The notes below the pieces were generated by a model. That model worked only from the letters and a program-made list of their open reading frames with translations, was not told the origin of the DNA and did no database searches. Below, in pieces: positions 9,707 through 19,801 of a stretch of 64,000 nucleotides of DNA; the first letter of the stretch is position 1, and the number at the start of each line of letters is the position of its first letter. A program made the translations under genes and the position numbers. Source of the DNA: Comamonas sp. GB3 AK4-5 (GTDB lineage: Bacteria > Pseudomonadota > Gammaproteobacteria > Burkholderiales > Burkholderiaceae_C); NCBI RefSeq assembly GCF_041320665.1, contig NZ_CP166730.1, positions 4,030,001 to 4,094,000 of the forward strand, read 5' to 3'.

Positions 9707-10426
9707 ATGTCTTCTTTTGCCCACCGCACCCGCATCAAGATCTGCGGCCTCACCCGCGAGGCCGATGTGGACGCCGCCGTCGCTGCCGGCGCGGACGCCA
9801 TCGGCTTTGTACTCTACGCCCCCAGCCCCCGTGCCGTGTCCGCCGCGCGGGCGGCCGAGCTGGCGCGGCGCCTGCCACCTTTTGTGAGCCCGGTGCTGCT
9901 GTTCGTCAACGAGATCGCTTCCAATGTGATAGCTGCCTGTGCAGATATACCAAGCGCTATCGTGCAATTTCATGGTGATGAGACGCCTGAGCAATGCCTG
10001 GCTGCCACCCATGGTGGACGCAGGCCTTTTTTGCGCGCAGCGCGCATTCCCCTGGCCGGGGGCACGTTAGGGCTCGACCTCGTAGAATATGCCCAACGTT
10101 ATTCCCAGGCCCAGGCCATCTTGCTGGACGCCCATGTAGAGGGCTACGGCGGCGGCGGGCAAACATTCAATTGGTCACTCCTGCCACCAAGCGTCGACTC
10201 TCACCTCGTTTTGTCTGGTGGACTCACGCCTGCAAACGTGACCGATGGCATCTTGCAAGTACGCCCGCGAGGACACTCGCTGGCGGTTGATGTCAGCTCC
10301 GGCGTCGAGGCCACAGGGCCTGATGGCAAGCCCATGAAGGGCATCAAAGACACCGGAAAAATCCAACGCTTCGTTGCGGCCGTACGCGCCGCCGATGCCC
10401 AACTTGCTTCTTTTACCGATGTTTGA
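9707..10426 (+). CDS. trpF: Phosphoribosylanthranilate isomerase
   Basis: Amadori rearrangement of phosphoribosylanthranilate to CdRP in tryptophan biosynthesis. It has 239 residues as a TIM barrel, with the catalytic Cys/Asp region [23 protein letters not shown], and the phosphate-binding [10 protein letters not shown] and DVSSGVE loops. ATG 9707 is chosen over 9677 because the conserved sequence begins with it. The end overlaps the trpB start by 8 bases, implying coupled translation. Codons about 74-85 coincide with a sequence resembling the dispersed palindromic repeat (see 9927-9960). Confidence 0.97.
   Translation: MSSFAHRTRIKICGLTREADVDAAVAAGADAIGFVLYAPSPRAVSAARAAELARRLPPFVSPVLLFVNEIASNVIAACADIPSAIVQFHGDETPEQCLAATHGGRRPFLRAARIPLAGGTLGLDLVEYAQRYSQAQAILLDAHVEGYGGGGQTFNWSLLPPSVDSHLVLSGGLTPANVTDGILQVRPRGHSLAVDVSSGVEATGPDGKPMKGIKDTGKIQRFVAAVRAADAQLASFTDV
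9927..9960. repeat. Dispersed-repeat-like sequence inside trpF
   Basis: TGATAGCTGCCTGTGCAGAT followed by ATACCAAGCGCTAT resembles the short palindromic repeat seen at 60131-60172 (inverse orientation) and is flanked by CAAT on both sides. It lies wholly within trpF and keeps the frame. Similarity is by eye and could be fortuitous. Confidence 0.4.
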
Positions 10427-11687
10427 ATATTCCTATCCCGATGCACGCGGCCATTTCGGCCCCTATGGCGGCAGCTTTGCCAGCGAGACGCTGACCCACG
10501 CCCTCACCGAGCTGGGCCAGGCCTACGCCAAGTACTGGAGCGAGCCCGAGTTTCTGGCCGAGTTCCGCTACGAGCTGGCCCATTTTGTGGGCCGCCCCTC
10601 GCCCGTCTACCACGCGGACCGCATGAGCCGCGAAATGGGCGGCGCGCAGATCTATCTCAAGCGCGAAGACCTCAACCACACCGGTGCCCACAAGATCAAC
10701 AACGTGATCGGCCAGGCCATGCTCGCCAGGCGCATGGGCAAGACCCGCATCATTGCCGAGACCGGCGCCGGCCAGCATGGCGTGGCCACGGCCACCATCT
10801 GCGCCCGCTATGGACTGGAATGCGTGGTCTATATGGGTGCGGAAGACGTCAAGCGCCAAAGCCCCAATGTGTTCCGCATGAAGCTGCTGGGCGCCACCGT
10901 GATCCCCGTGGAATCGGGCAGCAAGACGCTCAAGGACGCGCTGAACGAAGCCATGCGCGACTGGGTGGCTAATGTCGACAACACCTTCTACATCATCGGC
11001 ACGGTGGCCGGCCCTGCGCCCTACCCGGCCATGGTGCGTGACTTTCAGAGCGTGATCGGCCAGGAATGCCTGACGCAAATGCCCGAGCTGCTGCAACGCC
11101 AAAAAATGGCGGCCGACCAGCCCGACGCCGTCGTGGCCTGCGTGGGCGGCGGCAGCAATGCCATGGGCATCTTCTACCCCTATATTCCCTTTGAGCACAC
11201 CCGACTCATCGGCGTGGAAGCGGCCGGCGAGGGCCTGGAAACGGGCAAGCATTCCGCCTCGCTGCAGCGCGGCAGCTCCGGCGTGCTGCATGGCAACCGC
11301 ACCTTCATCCTGCAGGACGAGCAGGGCCAGATCACCGAAACCCACAGCATCAGCGCCGGCCTGGACTACCCCGGCGTGGGCCCCGAACATGCCTGGCTGC
11401 AGGAAATCGGCCGCGCCGAATATGTGGGGGCCACCGACCAGGAAGCGCTGGAGGCCTTCCACTACCTGTGCCGCACCGAGGGCATCATCCCGGCGCTGGA
11501 ATCCAGCCACGCCGTGGCCTATGCCATGCAACTGGCCAAGACCATGCGCGCCGACCAGTCCATCCTGGTCTGCCTGTCCGGCCGTGGCGACAAAGACATT
11601 GGCACCGTGGCCGACCTGACCGGCAACGACTACTACGACCGCCCCAGCATGCGCGGTCACATCGTCAAGGGAGGGCATGCAGCATGA
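10419..11687 (+). CDS. trpB: Tryptophan synthase beta chain
   Basis: PLP enzyme joining indole and serine to form tryptophan; partner of TrpA. It has 422 residues. The PLP-binding Lys92 is in the motif HTGAHKINN. The phosphate-cradle GGGSNAMG and the monovalent-cation region are visible. ATG 10419 overlaps the end of trpF (ATGTTTGA), and its own stop overlaps the trpA start by four bases, so trpFBA is translationally coupled. Confidence 0.98.
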   Translation: MFEYSYPDARGHFGPYGGSFASETLTHALTELGQAYAKYWSEPEFLAEFRYELAHFVGRPSPVYHADRMSREMGGAQIYLKREDLNHTGAHKINNVIGQAMLARRMGKTRIIAETGAGQHGVATATICARYGLECVVYMGAEDVKRQSPNVFRMKLLGATVIPVESGSKTLKDALNEAMRDWVANVDNTFYIIGTVAGPAPYPAMVRDFQSVIGQECLTQMPELLQRQKMAADQPDAVVACVGGGSNAMGIFYPYIPFEHTRLIGVEAAGEGLETGKHSASLQRGSSGVLHGNRTFILQDEQGQITETHSISAGLDYPGVGPEHAWLQEIGRAEYVGATDQEALEAFHYLCRTEGIIPALESSHAVAYAMQLAKTMRADQSILVCLSGRGDKDIGTVADLTGNDYYDRPSMRGHIVKGGHAA

Positions 11688-12493
11688 AGCGCATCGCCAC
11701 CACGTTTGAACAACTGCAAGCCCAGGGCCGCCAGGCCTTGATTCCCTACATCACGGCCGGCTACCCGTTTGCCGCCATCACACCGTCGCTGATGCACGGC
11801 ATGGTGGAGGCCGGCGCCGACATCATCGAGCTGGGCGTGCCCTTCTCGGACCCCATGGCCGACGGCCCGGTGATCCAGAAGGCCGGCGAGCGCGCCATTG
11901 CCAACGGCGTGGGCCTCCAGCAAGTCCTCGCCTATGTGGCCGAGTTCCGCCAGAAGAACACCACCACGCCCGTGGTGCTGATGGGCTATGCCAACCCGGT
12001 GGAACGCTACGACCAGATCCACGGCGTGGATGCCTTCGTCAACGACGCGGCCGCTGCCGGCGTGGACGGCATCCTGGTGGTGGACTACCCACCGGAAGAA
12101 TCCGAGGAGTTCGCCGCCAAGCTGCAGGCCCGGGGCATGGACCAGATCTTTCTGCTGGCCCCCACCAGCACGGTGGAACGCATGCAGCAAGTGGCCCGCG
12201 TGGCCAGCGGCTATGTCTACTACGTCTCGCTCAAGGGCGTGACCGGCTCGGGCGCACTGGACACCGACAGCGTGCAGCAGATGCTGTCCGTCATCCGCCA
12301 GCATGTGCATATCCCCCTGGGTGTGGGCTTTGGCATCCGTGATGCCCAGACCGCCCAGACGATTGCCCAGTTTTCGGACGCTGTCATCATCGGCAGCAAA
12401 ATCATCCAGCTGCTCGAAGACCAGCCCCACGAAAAAATCATTCCCCTCGCCATTGATTTCCTGCGCGGCGTGCGCAAGGCGATGGACGCATAA
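11684..12493 (+). CDS. trpA: Tryptophan synthase alpha chain
   Basis: Cleaves indole-3-glycerol phosphate to indole, which is channelled to TrpB. It has 269 residues. The catalytic Glu/Asp motif [19 protein letters not shown] and the phosphate-binding GVGFGIRD are intact. The ATG overlaps the trpB stop (ATGA). It is followed after 67 bp by accD with a hairpin in the gap. Confidence 0.98.
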   Translation: MKRIATTFEQLQAQGRQALIPYITAGYPFAAITPSLMHGMVEAGADIIELGVPFSDPMADGPVIQKAGERAIANGVGLQQVLAYVAEFRQKNTTTPVVLMGYANPVERYDQIHGVDAFVNDAAAAGVDGILVVDYPPEESEEFAAKLQARGMDQIFLLAPTSTVERMQQVARVASGYVYYVSLKGVTGSGALDTDSVQQMLSVIRQHVHIPLGVGFGIRDAQTAQTIAQFSDAVIIGSKIIQLLEDQPHEKIIPLAIDFLRGVRKAMDA

Positions 12494-12504
12494 TGCGGCA
12501 CCTT

Positions 12505-12534
12505 CACCGCATCCCCCTCCGGGAGGATGCGGTG
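12505..12534. other. Stem-loop in the trpA-accD gap
   Basis: A 10-bp perfect stem CACCGCATCC/GGATGCGGTG with a 10-base loop that can extend by inner pairing. It is not followed by a T-run, so read-through from trpA into accD is expected. It may mark a processing site separating trp and acc messages. Confidence 0.45.
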
Positions 12535-12560
12535 ACCCTGCCTGAAAGAAGGAAGACTCC

Positions 12561-13448
12561 ATGTCCTGGCTCGAAAAACTCCTGCCCGCCACCATCCAGC
12601 AAACCAAGCCCACGGAACGCCACCAGCAGATTCCCGAAGGCCTGTGGATCAAGTGCCCCAGTTGCGAATCCGTGCTGTACAAGGCCGATCTGGAAAAAAA
12701 CCAGAACGTCTGCCCCACCTGCAGCCACCATCACCGCGTGGGTGCCCGCGCACGCCTGAACCATTTTCTGGATGCCGAAGGCCGCTATGAAATCGGCCAG
12801 GAAGTCATCCCGGTCGACGCACTGAAGTTCCAGGACAGCCGCAAATACCCCCAGCGCTTGAAAGAGGCCCTGGAGAACACCGGTGAAACCGATGCCCTGG
12901 TGGTCATGGGCGGTGCCGTCAAGGGCATTGAGCTGGTCGTGGCCTGCTTTGAATTCGAATTCATGGGCGGCTCCATGGGCTCCGTGGTGGGCGAGCGCTT
13001 TGTACGCGGTGTGGAAACCGCCATCGAGCAAAAAGTGCCCTTTGTGTGCTTTACCGCCACCGGTGGCGCCCGCATGCAAGAAGGCCTGCTGTCCCTGATG
13101 CAGATGGCCAAGACCAATGCTGCCCTGACCCGTCTGGCCAAGAAGGGACTGCCCTACATCAGCGTGCTGACCGACCCCACCATGGGTGGCGTCTCTGCTG
13201 GCTTCGCCTTTGTGGGTGACGTGGTCATGGCCGAACCCAAGGCACTGGTCGGCTTTGCCGGCCCCCGCGTGATCGAAACCACGGTGCGCGTCAAGCTGCC
13301 CGAGGGCTTCCAGCGCTCCGAGTTCCTGCGGGACAAGGGTGCCGTTGACATGATTGTCGACCGCCGCGAGCTGCGTAGCCGCATCGCCACCAGCCTGGCC
13401 ATGCTGCAGCGCCTGCCGGCCGATGCCGTGGTGGACAGCGCCGAATAA
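12561..13448 (+). CDS. accD: Acetyl-CoA carboxylase carboxyltransferase beta subunit
   Basis: Beta subunit of the carboxyltransferase that makes malonyl-CoA for fatty-acid synthesis, working with AccA. It has 295 residues. The N-terminal zinc ribbon ligands are C32, C35, C51 and C54, followed by the crotonase-like fold with [12 protein letters not shown] and [10 protein letters not shown] good ribosome-binding site (GAAGGAAG) precedes the ATG. It probably shares the truA-trpFBA transcript and ends in a strong bidirectional terminator. Confidence 0.98.
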   Translation: MSWLEKLLPATIQQTKPTERHQQIPEGLWIKCPSCESVLYKADLEKNQNVCPTCSHHHRVGARARLNHFLDAEGRYEIGQEVIPVDALKFQDSRKYPQRLKEALENTGETDALVVMGGAVKGIELVVACFEFEFMGGSMGSVVGERFVRGVETAIEQKVPFVCFTATGGARMQEGLLSLMQMAKTNAALTRLAKKGLPYISVLTDPTMGGVSAGFAFVGDVVMAEPKALVGFAGPRVIETTVRVKLPEGFQRSEFLRDKGAVDMIVDRRELRSRIATSLAMLQRLPADAVVDSAE

Positions 13449-13473
13449 GCGCCAGCTTCGCAGCAAGCCCCCC

Positions 13474-13506
13474 ACAAAAAAAGCGATCCCGAGGGATCGC
13501 TTTTTT
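13474..13506. terminator. Bidirectional intrinsic terminator between accD and yggT
   Basis: A run of A, then the stem GCGATCC/GGATCGC, then a run of T. The A and T runs on both sides let it serve accD (plus) and the convergent yggT (minus). Confidence 0.92.
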
Positions 13507-13528
13507 CATGCCCGGCAGACGAGCAGCC

Positions 13529-14104
13529 TCACATCACACTCATGCCGGCCACCACCCCACCCAGCACGCTGAACTGCAGATGGGCCAGCACCATCAGCAG
13601 CACCTGCAGCAGCACCAGGGCCGCCAGCGGGGACAGGTCCACACCACCCACCAAGGGGATGATGCGCTGCAAGGGCCGCAGCACCGGCGCGCACAGCCGG
13701 GAGAGCACGCCATAAATGGGCGAATGCGGCGACACCCAGGAAAGAATGGCGTAAACGATCAGAAGACCGATCAAACCCGTCAGCACCATGCGCAGCAGGC
13801 CGAACAGCGCCAGCAGCGGCACCAGCACCACGGAGCCCGCAGCACCGGCCAGGGCCCACAGCAGCAGGTAGTGCACCAACTGGATCAACACGGCACCCAC
13901 CAGGCTGGACAGGTCGTACTTGCCCGAGGGCTTGATCAGCTTGCGCAGCGGCATCACCAGCCAGTCCGTCAGCGCGAACACCAGTTGCCCCACCGGGTTG
14001 GAGAACGGCACGCGCTGCGTCTGCATATACAGGCGCAGCAAACAGGCCCCCGACACCAGGCCGGCGACCACTTCAAGGAGAAAAGACAGGATTTGTTCGA
14101 TCAT
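13529..14104 (-). CDS. YggT-family integral membrane protein
   Basis: A 191-residue hydrophobic protein with two tandem YGGT modules: each has an entry helix (LSFLLEVVAGLVSGACLLRL; LFGLLRMVLTGLIGLLIVYA) and the conserved segment before the last helix (NPVGQLVFALTDWLVMPLRK; RLCAPVLRPLQRIIP). The family is of uncertain function and has been linked to osmotic resistance, membrane protein insertion and, in other lineages, cell division. The start is the Met at 14104, which begins the first hydrophobic segment; the frame is open further upstream without conservation. It is divergent from the LON-domain gene. Confidence 0.85.
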   Translation of the reverse strand: MIEQILSFLLEVVAGLVSGACLLRLYMQTQRVPFSNPVGQLVFALTDWLVMPLRKLIKPSGKYDLSSLVGAVLIQLVHYLLLWALAGAAGSVVLVPLLALFGLLRMVLTGLIGLLIVYAILSWVSPHSPIYGVLSRLCAPVLRPLQRIIPLVGGVDLSPLAALVLLQVLLMVLAHLQFSVLGGVVAGMSVM

Positions 14105-14259
14105 GGATAGCGTTGTGCCGCAAAAATGCTGCGGGAATGTAAAGCCACCAGGATGGGCCTTCCCCACACGCGGGTTTGGATGTAACAAGCTGAGACAACT
14201 GGGCTGTGCCAGCCGACCCGGCCCCATGGGAAGATGATAGCGATGGAAAGCGTCCCCCC

Positions 14260-14913
14260 ATGACACACCCGCTGACCTTGACTTCGCTGCCACTGTTTCC
14301 GCTGAACACTGTGCTGTTCCCTGGCGGCCAGCTTCCTCTGCGGGTGTTTGAGCTGCGTTACCTGGACATGGTGCGCAAATGCCACCAGGCAGGTTCCCCC
14401 TTTGGCGTGGTGGCCTTGACCGGGGGCGACGAGGTACGCCGCCCAGACTCCCCCTCCGAGACTTTTCACACCATCGGCACGCTGGCACAAATCACCCAGC
14501 TCGACAGCCACCAGCCCGATCTGCTGCAGGTGCAGTGCCAGGGCCATGCCCGCATCCATGTGGACCGCAAACAAATGCTGCACCTGGGCCTGTGGGTGGC
14601 CGATGTGACCCTCATCCCCGTAGACCAGCATGTGGCCGTGCCCGATGACCTGCGCCCCACCAGCCTGGCCCTGGCCCAGGTGCTGCGCAATCTGCACCAG
14701 CGCCAGCAGGCCCAGGAAGACCGCATGCATGGCCCCGCCATCGAGCTGCCCCAGCCCCTGCAGCTGAGCGACTGCGGCTGGGTGGCCAACCGCTGGTGCG
14801 AGCTGCTGCCCATACCGCTGACACTCAAGCAGCAATTGCTGGAGCTGGACAGCCCGCTGCTGCGGCTGGAGCTGGTCAGCGATGTGCTGGAGCGCGCCGG
14901 TATCGTGTTCTGA
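14260..14913 (+). CDS. LON substrate-binding-domain peptidase-like protein
   Basis: A 217-residue stand-alone LON N-terminal (LAN/PUA-like) domain, opening with the family motif [22 protein letters not shown] read in two overlapping halves. The ATPase and protease domains of Lon are absent, so it is not itself a protease. Such proteins are widespread in proteobacteria and presumed to bind peptides or proteins; the role is unknown. ATG 14260 is favoured over 14206 by conservation. It is the first gene after the divergent yggT promoter region and precedes lysS. Confidence 0.85.
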   Translation: MTHPLTLTSLPLFPLNTVLFPGGQLPLRVFELRYLDMVRKCHQAGSPFGVVALTGGDEVRRPDSPSETFHTIGTLAQITQLDSHQPDLLQVQCQGHARIHVDRKQMLHLGLWVADVTLIPVDQHVAVPDDLRPTSLALAQVLRNLHQRQQAQEDRMHGPAIELPQPLQLSDCGWVANRWCELLPIPLTLKQQLLELDSPLLRLELVSDVLERAGIVF

Positions 14914-14930
14914 GGCTGCAGCCTGCCCCA

Positions 14931-14990
14931 TCAAAACCATAGCTGGCTGTGCTGTGGATACGCTGGTCTTGAAGCTATTTCGCTTTGAAA
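14931..14990. repeat. Dispersed short repeat variant before lysS
   Basis: TCAAAACCATAGCTGGCTGT ... GGTCTTGAAGCTATTT resembles both ends of the short palindromic repeat (ATAGCT ... AGCTAT). The rest of the 274-bp gap before lysS contains no recognisable gene and must carry the lysS promoter. Confidence 0.5.
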
Positions 14991-15187
14991 CTCAGCAGCC
15001 ATCAGCAATACACGCTCCTGATTTTTCAGCATCCACGCCCGCGTTTCCGCCCGCCAACATGTCCCACATGCACAAGCCCTGGCGCGGAGATGTCGCACTG
15101 CCACGCAGCTTTGGAGCAATAAACTTAAAATGCTGGGTTTTGGCATCTGCAACACCAGCAACAACAGCCTTTGGGCTGCGCTTTTTC

Positions 15188-16738
15188 ATGTCTGACACCA
15201 CCCATACCTCTGCGGCCGACGCGGCTGCACCCCAGGACGAAAACAAGCTCATCGCCGAACGCCGCGAAAAACTCAAGGCCCTGCGTGAGCAGGTCAAAGC
15301 CCAGGGTGGTGTCGCCTTCCCGAATGACTTCAAGCCTGGGCACCGTGCTGCGGCCCTGATTGCCGAGCACGCCGAGAAAGAAGCCGAAGCGCTGGACGCA
15401 GCGGCCGCCACCGTCAGCGTGGCCGGTCGCATGATGCTCAAGCGCGTGATGGGCAAGGCCAGCTTTGCCACCATCCAGGACAGCACCGGCCGCATCCAGA
15501 TCTATGTGACCCGCGACGCCGTGGGCGAAGAGGTCTATGCCGACTTCAAGAAGTGGGACCTGGGCGACATCATTGCCGCCGAAGGCCAGCTGATGAAGAC
15601 CAAGACCGGCGAGCTGTCGATCAAGGCCAGCAGCATCCGCATGCTCACCAAGAGCCTGCGCCCCATGCCCGACAAGTTCCACGGCATGGCAGACCTGGAG
15701 CAAAAGGTCCGCCAACGCTATGTGGACCTGATGATGAACGAGGACGCACGCGCCCGTTTCGTGGCCCGCAGCAAGGCCGTCTCCGGCCTGCGCGACTTCA
15801 TGGTGGAACACGGCTTTCTGGAAGTCGAAACTCCCATGCTCCACCCCATTCCCGGTGGCGCCAATGCCAAGCCCTTCATCACCCACCACAATGCGCTGGA
15901 CCAGGAGATGTATCTGCGCATTGCGCCGGAGCTGTACTTGAAGCGCCTGATCGTGGGCGGCTTTGAGCGCGTGTTCGAGATCAACCGCAACTTCCGCAAC
16001 GAAGGCATCTCGGTCCGCCACAACCCCGAATTCACCATGATGGAGTTCTACGCGGCCTACTGGAACTACCGCGACGTCATGGACTACACCGAGCAGCTCA
16101 TCCGCGACACCGCCATGAAGGCCGTGGGCACGCTGCAGCTGAGCTATGGCGGCAAGCCTGTGGACCTGGCCGCTCCCTTCGAGCGCCTGACCATTCCCGA
16201 GGCCATTGTCAAATACACCGATGCCGGCGAGAACGTCGCCAACCGCGAATGGCTGACCAATGCCCTGAAGAAGCTGGGCATGAAGGAAGACAAGGACAAG
16301 CTGTCCACCCGCACGCTGGCCAGCCTGCAGGTGCTGTACTTCGAAGAAGTGGTGGAAGAAAAGCTGTGGAACCCCACCTTCATCATGGAGCACCCCACCG
16401 AAATCTCGCCACTGGCCCGCGCCAATGACGACCGCCCCGAGGTGACCGAGCGCTTTGAGCTCTACATCACCGGCCGCGAATTCGGCAACGGTTTCTCCGA
16501 GCTGAACGACGCCGAAGACCAGGCCGCCCGCTTCAACGCCCAGGTCGATGCCAAGGACGGCGGCGACGACGAGGCCATGTACTTCGACCACGACTTTGTG
16601 CGCGCCCTGGAATACGGCATGCCACCCACCGGCGGCTGCGGCATCGGCATCGACCGTTTCATGATGCTGCTCACCGACAGCGCCAGCATCCGCGACGTGA
16701 TTCTGTTCCCGGCCCTGCGCCGCGAGCAAAACACCTGA
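15188..16738 (+). CDS. lysS: Lysyl-tRNA synthetase, class II
   Basis: Charges tRNA-Lys. It has 516 residues. An OB-fold anticodon-binding domain lies N-terminal ([20 protein letters not shown]). It is followed by the class II catalytic core with motif 2 ([20 protein letters not shown]) and motif 3 ([12 protein letters not shown]). ATG 15188 is used because LysS proteins begin shortly before [12 protein letters not shown]; the longer frame upstream lies in the repeat-bearing intergenic region. Confidence 0.97.
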   Translation: MSDTTHTSAADAAAPQDENKLIAERREKLKALREQVKAQGGVAFPNDFKPGHRAAALIAEHAEKEAEALDAAAATVSVAGRMMLKRVMGKASFATIQDSTGRIQIYVTRDAVGEEVYADFKKWDLGDIIAAEGQLMKTKTGELSIKASSIRMLTKSLRPMPDKFHGMADLEQKVRQRYVDLMMNEDARARFVARSKAVSGLRDFMVEHGFLEVETPMLHPIPGGANAKPFITHHNALDQEMYLRIAPELYLKRLIVGGFERVFEINRNFRNEGISVRHNPEFTMMEFYAAYWNYRDVMDYTEQLIRDTAMKAVGTLQLSYGGKPVDLAAPFERLTIPEAIVKYTDAGENVANREWLTNALKKLGMKEDKDKLSTRTLASLQVLYFEEVVEEKLWNPTFIMEHPTEISPLARANDDRPEVTERFELYITGREFGNGFSELNDAEDQAARFNAQVDAKDGGDDEAMYFDHDFVRALEYGMPPTGGCGIGIDRFMMLLTDSASIRDVILFPALRREQNT

Positions 16739-16863
16739 GGACTGTCACGTTCAGCGGCCTGCGGTGGCCGCCTGCGTAACGAAACGCTACACTGGGTCGC
16801 ACATCGCGGCCCTTTGTTTGTGCGGATGGCGGCGATGCTTTTCAGGAAACACAGGACCCTCGG

Positions 16864-17904
16864 ATGCCTTCTTCCACAGCGTTAAACCCGAGCCTGTCTC
16901 AACCGGGCGCTTTGGCACCTCTGACCAACAGCTTCACGGTGCTGGTGGTGGACGATCAAGCATCGGTCCGCCATTCACTGACCCACGAACTGCGCCATGC
17001 CGGCGTCACCGAGGTGATGGAGGCTGCGGATGCGCCCTCTGCCGTGCAGATGTTCAAACTCCGCCGTCCGGACCTGGTGCTGCTGGACATCCGCCTGCCC
17101 ACGCATGATGGCTACTGGGTGGCGCAGCAACTGCGTGAAGCCGAAACCGGCGACTGGACTCCCATCATCTTCCTCTCGGGCCTGGACAATGATCTGGACA
17201 TCTGGCGCGGCATCGAATCCGGTGGCGACGACTACCTGATCAAGCCCGTCAAGCCCATTGTGCTGATCGCCAAGCTGCGCGCCATGCGCCGCCTGCTGGA
17301 CATGCGCCGCCGCCTGGTCAGCCTCTCGGCAGAGCTGCATCTGGCCAACCAGCGCCTGAACGAGATGGTGGAGGTCGACGCCCTGACCGGCCTGGTCAAC
17401 CGCCGCGGCTTTGACCGCATCCTGCACTCCGAGATCGAGGCCGCACGCCGCGAGCAGCAGCCACTGACCTTGATGCTCTGCGACCTGGACCATTTCAAGC
17501 GCTTCAACGACACCGCCGGCCATGTGCAAGGCGATATCTGCCTGCGCGAAGTGGGCCGTCTGCTCAAGGAAGTCTGTGTGCGCCCGCGCGATGTGGCCTC
17601 GCGCTATGGCGGTGAGGAGTTCGCACTGATCCTGCCCAACACCCCACGCTCGGGCGCCATGACCTTTGCCCGCGCCCTGGGCAGCATGCTGCAGCAGCGG
17701 GGCATTCCCCATCCCGACTCACCCATTGGCACGGTGCTGTCGCTGTCGGGCGGCATCACCACCTGCATACCGGACGCCAGCACCAGTGCCGAAAGCATGC
17801 TGATGCGCGCCGATGAAGCGCTGTATGCCGCCAAGGCCCAGGGCCGCAACCGGTTTTTCAGCTTCGAAATGCAGATGGATACCATTGAACAGCGCCGCAA
17901 TTGA
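16864..17904 (+). CDS. Response regulator with REC and GGDEF domains (diguanylate cyclase)
   Basis: A 346-residue two-domain protein predicted to make cyclic di-GMP when phosphorylated. The receiver domain (about 24-145) has the acidic pair D30/D31, phospho-acceptor D75 and K127. The GGDEF domain follows a coiled linker and carries an active-type GGEEF (249-253) preceded by an intact RxxD inhibitory site (R240-D243), five residues upstream. So it should be catalytically active and product-inhibited. No partner kinase is adjacent. It ends with its own terminator. Confidence 0.93.
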   Translation: MPSSTALNPSLSQPGALAPLTNSFTVLVVDDQASVRHSLTHELRHAGVTEVMEAADAPSAVQMFKLRRPDLVLLDIRLPTHDGYWVAQQLREAETGDWTPIIFLSGLDNDLDIWRGIESGGDDYLIKPVKPIVLIAKLRAMRRLLDMRRRLVSLSAELHLANQRLNEMVEVDALTGLVNRRGFDRILHSEIEAARREQQPLTLMLCDLDHFKRFNDTAGHVQGDICLREVGRLLKEVCVRPRDVASRYGGEEFALILPNTPRSGAMTFARALGSMLQQRGIPHPDSPIGTVLSLSGGITTCIPDASTSAESMLMRADEALYAAKAQGRNRFFSFEMQMDTIEQRRN

Positions 17905-17984
17905 GCGCGTGTTTATGATCGCTGCCATACCGCAGCGACAACCTCCCATGCGCCGAGTGACTGGCATGCTGCCGTCACCCCGTC

Positions 17985-18014
17985 CAGGGCACCGCTGCGG
18001 TGCCCTGTTTTTTT
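17985..18014 (+). terminator. Intrinsic terminator after the diguanylate cyclase gene
   Basis: A perfect 9-bp stem AGGGCACCG/CGGTGCCCT with loop CTG, followed by G and seven T. It lies 80 bases after the stop codon. Confidence 0.92.
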
Positions 18015-18036
18015 GGTAAGAAAGGCTCCCCTCTTC

Positions 18037-18708
18037 GTGACCCTGCTGCAACGCTTGAAGCAACTTCCCAACCAGCTGCCCACCTGGATGCAGGACTGGC
18101 TGGACATCGTCGTCCCTCTGCTCCAAATCGCGCTGATCATCGTCGTCACCTGGCTGCTGCACCGTCTGCTCAAACGCCTGATCCTGCGCGCCAGCGACCA
18201 CTACCAGTTCCCCCATGAGCTGCTGATGCCCATCAACACCGTGGTGCGCTGGCTGCTCATCGTCAGCGCGCTGCTGCTGACACTGGAGCGGCTGGGTTTC
18301 TCCGCCAGCGTGTTGTGGACGGCCTTCACCGGCTTTGCCACCGTGGGCGCCGTGGCCTTTTTTGCGGCCTGGAGCGTGCTGTCCAATCTGTTTTGCGCCT
18401 TTCTGATCTTCACCGTTGGCCCCTTCCGCGTGGGTGATCACATCGAGGTGCTGGACACCGCAGAAAAACAAGGTGCTGTGGGCAAGGTGGTCGACATCAA
18501 CCTGCTCTACACCACGCTGGAGGACAGCACAGCTCCCGAACCCGGCACCCTGCTGCAGATCCCCAATGCGCTGATCTTCCAGCGCGTGGTGCGCCGCTGG
18601 CGTGCCGGCACCGAGCTGCCACCCAGCAAGCTGCATCAACCAACGCCTGTGCCACCCACACCAACGGCCGAGCCCGCGCCGGCCCCCAAGAGCCCGTCCT
18701 TTCCCTGA
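18037..18708 (+). CDS. Small MscS-family mechanosensitive channel
   Basis: About 223 residues from GTG 18037. Three hydrophobic segments are visible (IVVPLLQIALIIVVTWLLH; TVVRWLLIVSALLLTLERLG; the pore-lining-like AFTGFATVGAVAFFAAWSVL), then the MscS beta-domain entry GPFRVGDHIEV. The beta region ends soon after IPNALIFQRVV, and a Pro-rich tail (TPVPPTPTAEPAPAP) replaces the usual C-terminal cage. GTG 18037 is preferred over TTG 18013, which lies in the preceding terminator T-run. Members open under membrane tension; whether this short form gates is unknown. Confidence 0.8.
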   Translation: MTLLQRLKQLPNQLPTWMQDWLDIVVPLLQIALIIVVTWLLHRLLKRLILRASDHYQFPHELLMPINTVVRWLLIVSALLLTLERLGFSASVLWTAFTGFATVGAVAFFAAWSVLSNLFCAFLIFTVGPFRVGDHIEVLDTAEKQGAVGKVVDINLLYTTLEDSTAPEPGTLLQIPNALIFQRVVRRWRAGTELPPSKLHQPTPVPPTPTAEPAPAPKSPSFP

Positions 18709-18723
18709 GCGCGCAGCCCCCAA

Positions 18724-18756
18724 AAAGCCCTGTGGTACTTCCACAGGGCTTTTTTC
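18724..18756 (+). terminator. Intrinsic terminator after the MscS-like gene
   Basis: AAGCCCTGTGG / CCACAGGGCTT stem with a five-base loop and a following T-run, about 20 bases after the stop codon; an A-run precedes it. Confidence 0.93.
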
Positions 18757-19299
18757 ATACGCTGCCCGGCACAGGTGGGTGGCTTGGGCCCTGGCAGAGT
18801 ATCCACACGGCAGCGCCTGGGTGGGGGTCGCGCCAACTGTTCAGCCAATAAATGCAACAGGTCTTGCCCGCGCATCACCTGTGCGCCATGCGCTTTGGGC
18901 TTTGCTGCAGCCCGGCCGCCGTGGCCTGCACTGCCACGGCAATCCAGCCTGCTGCCACCTGTGCAGGCCCCCATCCAGCCTCATACCAGGCCTTCACCAG
19001 CACACCGTTTTCCTTGGTGAACACTGGCATTGCTTTTAACTAAGCATCCGCGGCACCCAATTATTTTCCTTGCACATTTGCACATTTGCGCACGGGGTCA
19101 TGGGCAGTGCGGCATTAGCCTGCATGCACGACGGCTTGAATGCCAGCGACGTGAACACAGCACAAGGCGCACGCAATGCTCACATCTTTTTTTTGCACAT
19201 CGTCATGCGTTTTTCTTCATTGGGGTAGCGCCCACTCTCGCTGCACCATGGCGGCTATCGCCACCAGCGGGTGGTGGCGTCCCATAGGAAAACTGCAGC
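18757..19299. other. Non-coding region upstream of the encapsulin operon
   Basis: About 540 bp with no convincing gene. Notable features are a tandem GCACATTT repeat near 19073-19089, AT-richer stretches near 19030-19075 and 19185-19220 that could hold promoters, and a small hairpin GCCACC/GGTGGC at 19260-19278 just before the ribosome-binding site (AGGAAA) of the first operon gene. Transcription of the sulfur compartment operon must start here. Confidence 0.45.
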
Positions 19300-19794
19300 A
19301 TGACCGCAACCACCATCGCATCGCATGTCCTCCCCCCCGTTCTGGAGCAGGCATCTGCACAGGCCCGGCAACAGAGCTTGGCCTACGCCGGCAGCGTGCC
19401 ACCGCAGCAAGCCTGGCAGCTGGCACAGCAAGGCCTGGCCCTGATTGTCGATGTGCGCTCCACGGAGGAGCGCAAATTCGTCGGCCACATACCAGGCAGT
19501 CTGCATGTGGCCTGGGCTACGGGCACGGCGCTGAACCGCAATCCGCGCTTTGCACGCGAGCTGGCAGCCCTGCTCGCCAAGCAAGTACTGACGCAGGAAC
19601 AACAACCTCCGGCCGTGCTGCTGCTGTGCCGCAGTGGCAAACGCTCGGCCCTGGCAGCGCAGGAGGCGACCAAGGCCGGCATCCCCCAGGTCTTCCACAT
19701 CAGCGAAGGCTTCGAAGGCGACCTGGACGCACAACAGCAGCGCGGTCACTTCAACGGCTGGCGCTTCTACAGCCTTCCCTGGGTGCAGGACTAG
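19300..19794 (+). CDS. Rhodanese-domain sulfurtransferase, encapsulin operon
   Basis: A 164-residue single rhodanese domain. The catalytic Cys110 lies in the loop CRSGKRS, and the substrate-side motif VDVRSTEERKFVGHIPGS is typical. Rhodaneses carry sulfane sulfur as a Cys persulfide. It is first in the operon, 7 bp before the serine O-acetyltransferase gene, and rhodaneses are recurrent members of family 2A encapsulin loci. It could accept or supply persulfide from the encapsulated cysteine desulfurase; that partnership is inferred from position. No signal peptide is visible, so it is cytoplasmic. Confidence 0.93.
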   Translation: MTATTIASHVLPPVLEQASAQARQQSLAYAGSVPPQQAWQLAQQGLALIVDVRSTEERKFVGHIPGSLHVAWATGTALNRNPRFARELAALLAKQVLTQEQQPPAVLLLCRSGKRSALAAQEATKAGIPQVFHISEGFEGDLDAQQQRGHFNGWRFYSLPWVQD

Positions 19795-19801
19795 TCACAG
19801 C

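Noticed and set aside
19020..19045. TGGCATTGCTTTTAAC upstream of the encapsulin operon as a sigma-54 promoter
   Set aside because: The spacing between the GG and GC elements is wrong for a -24/-12 promoter.
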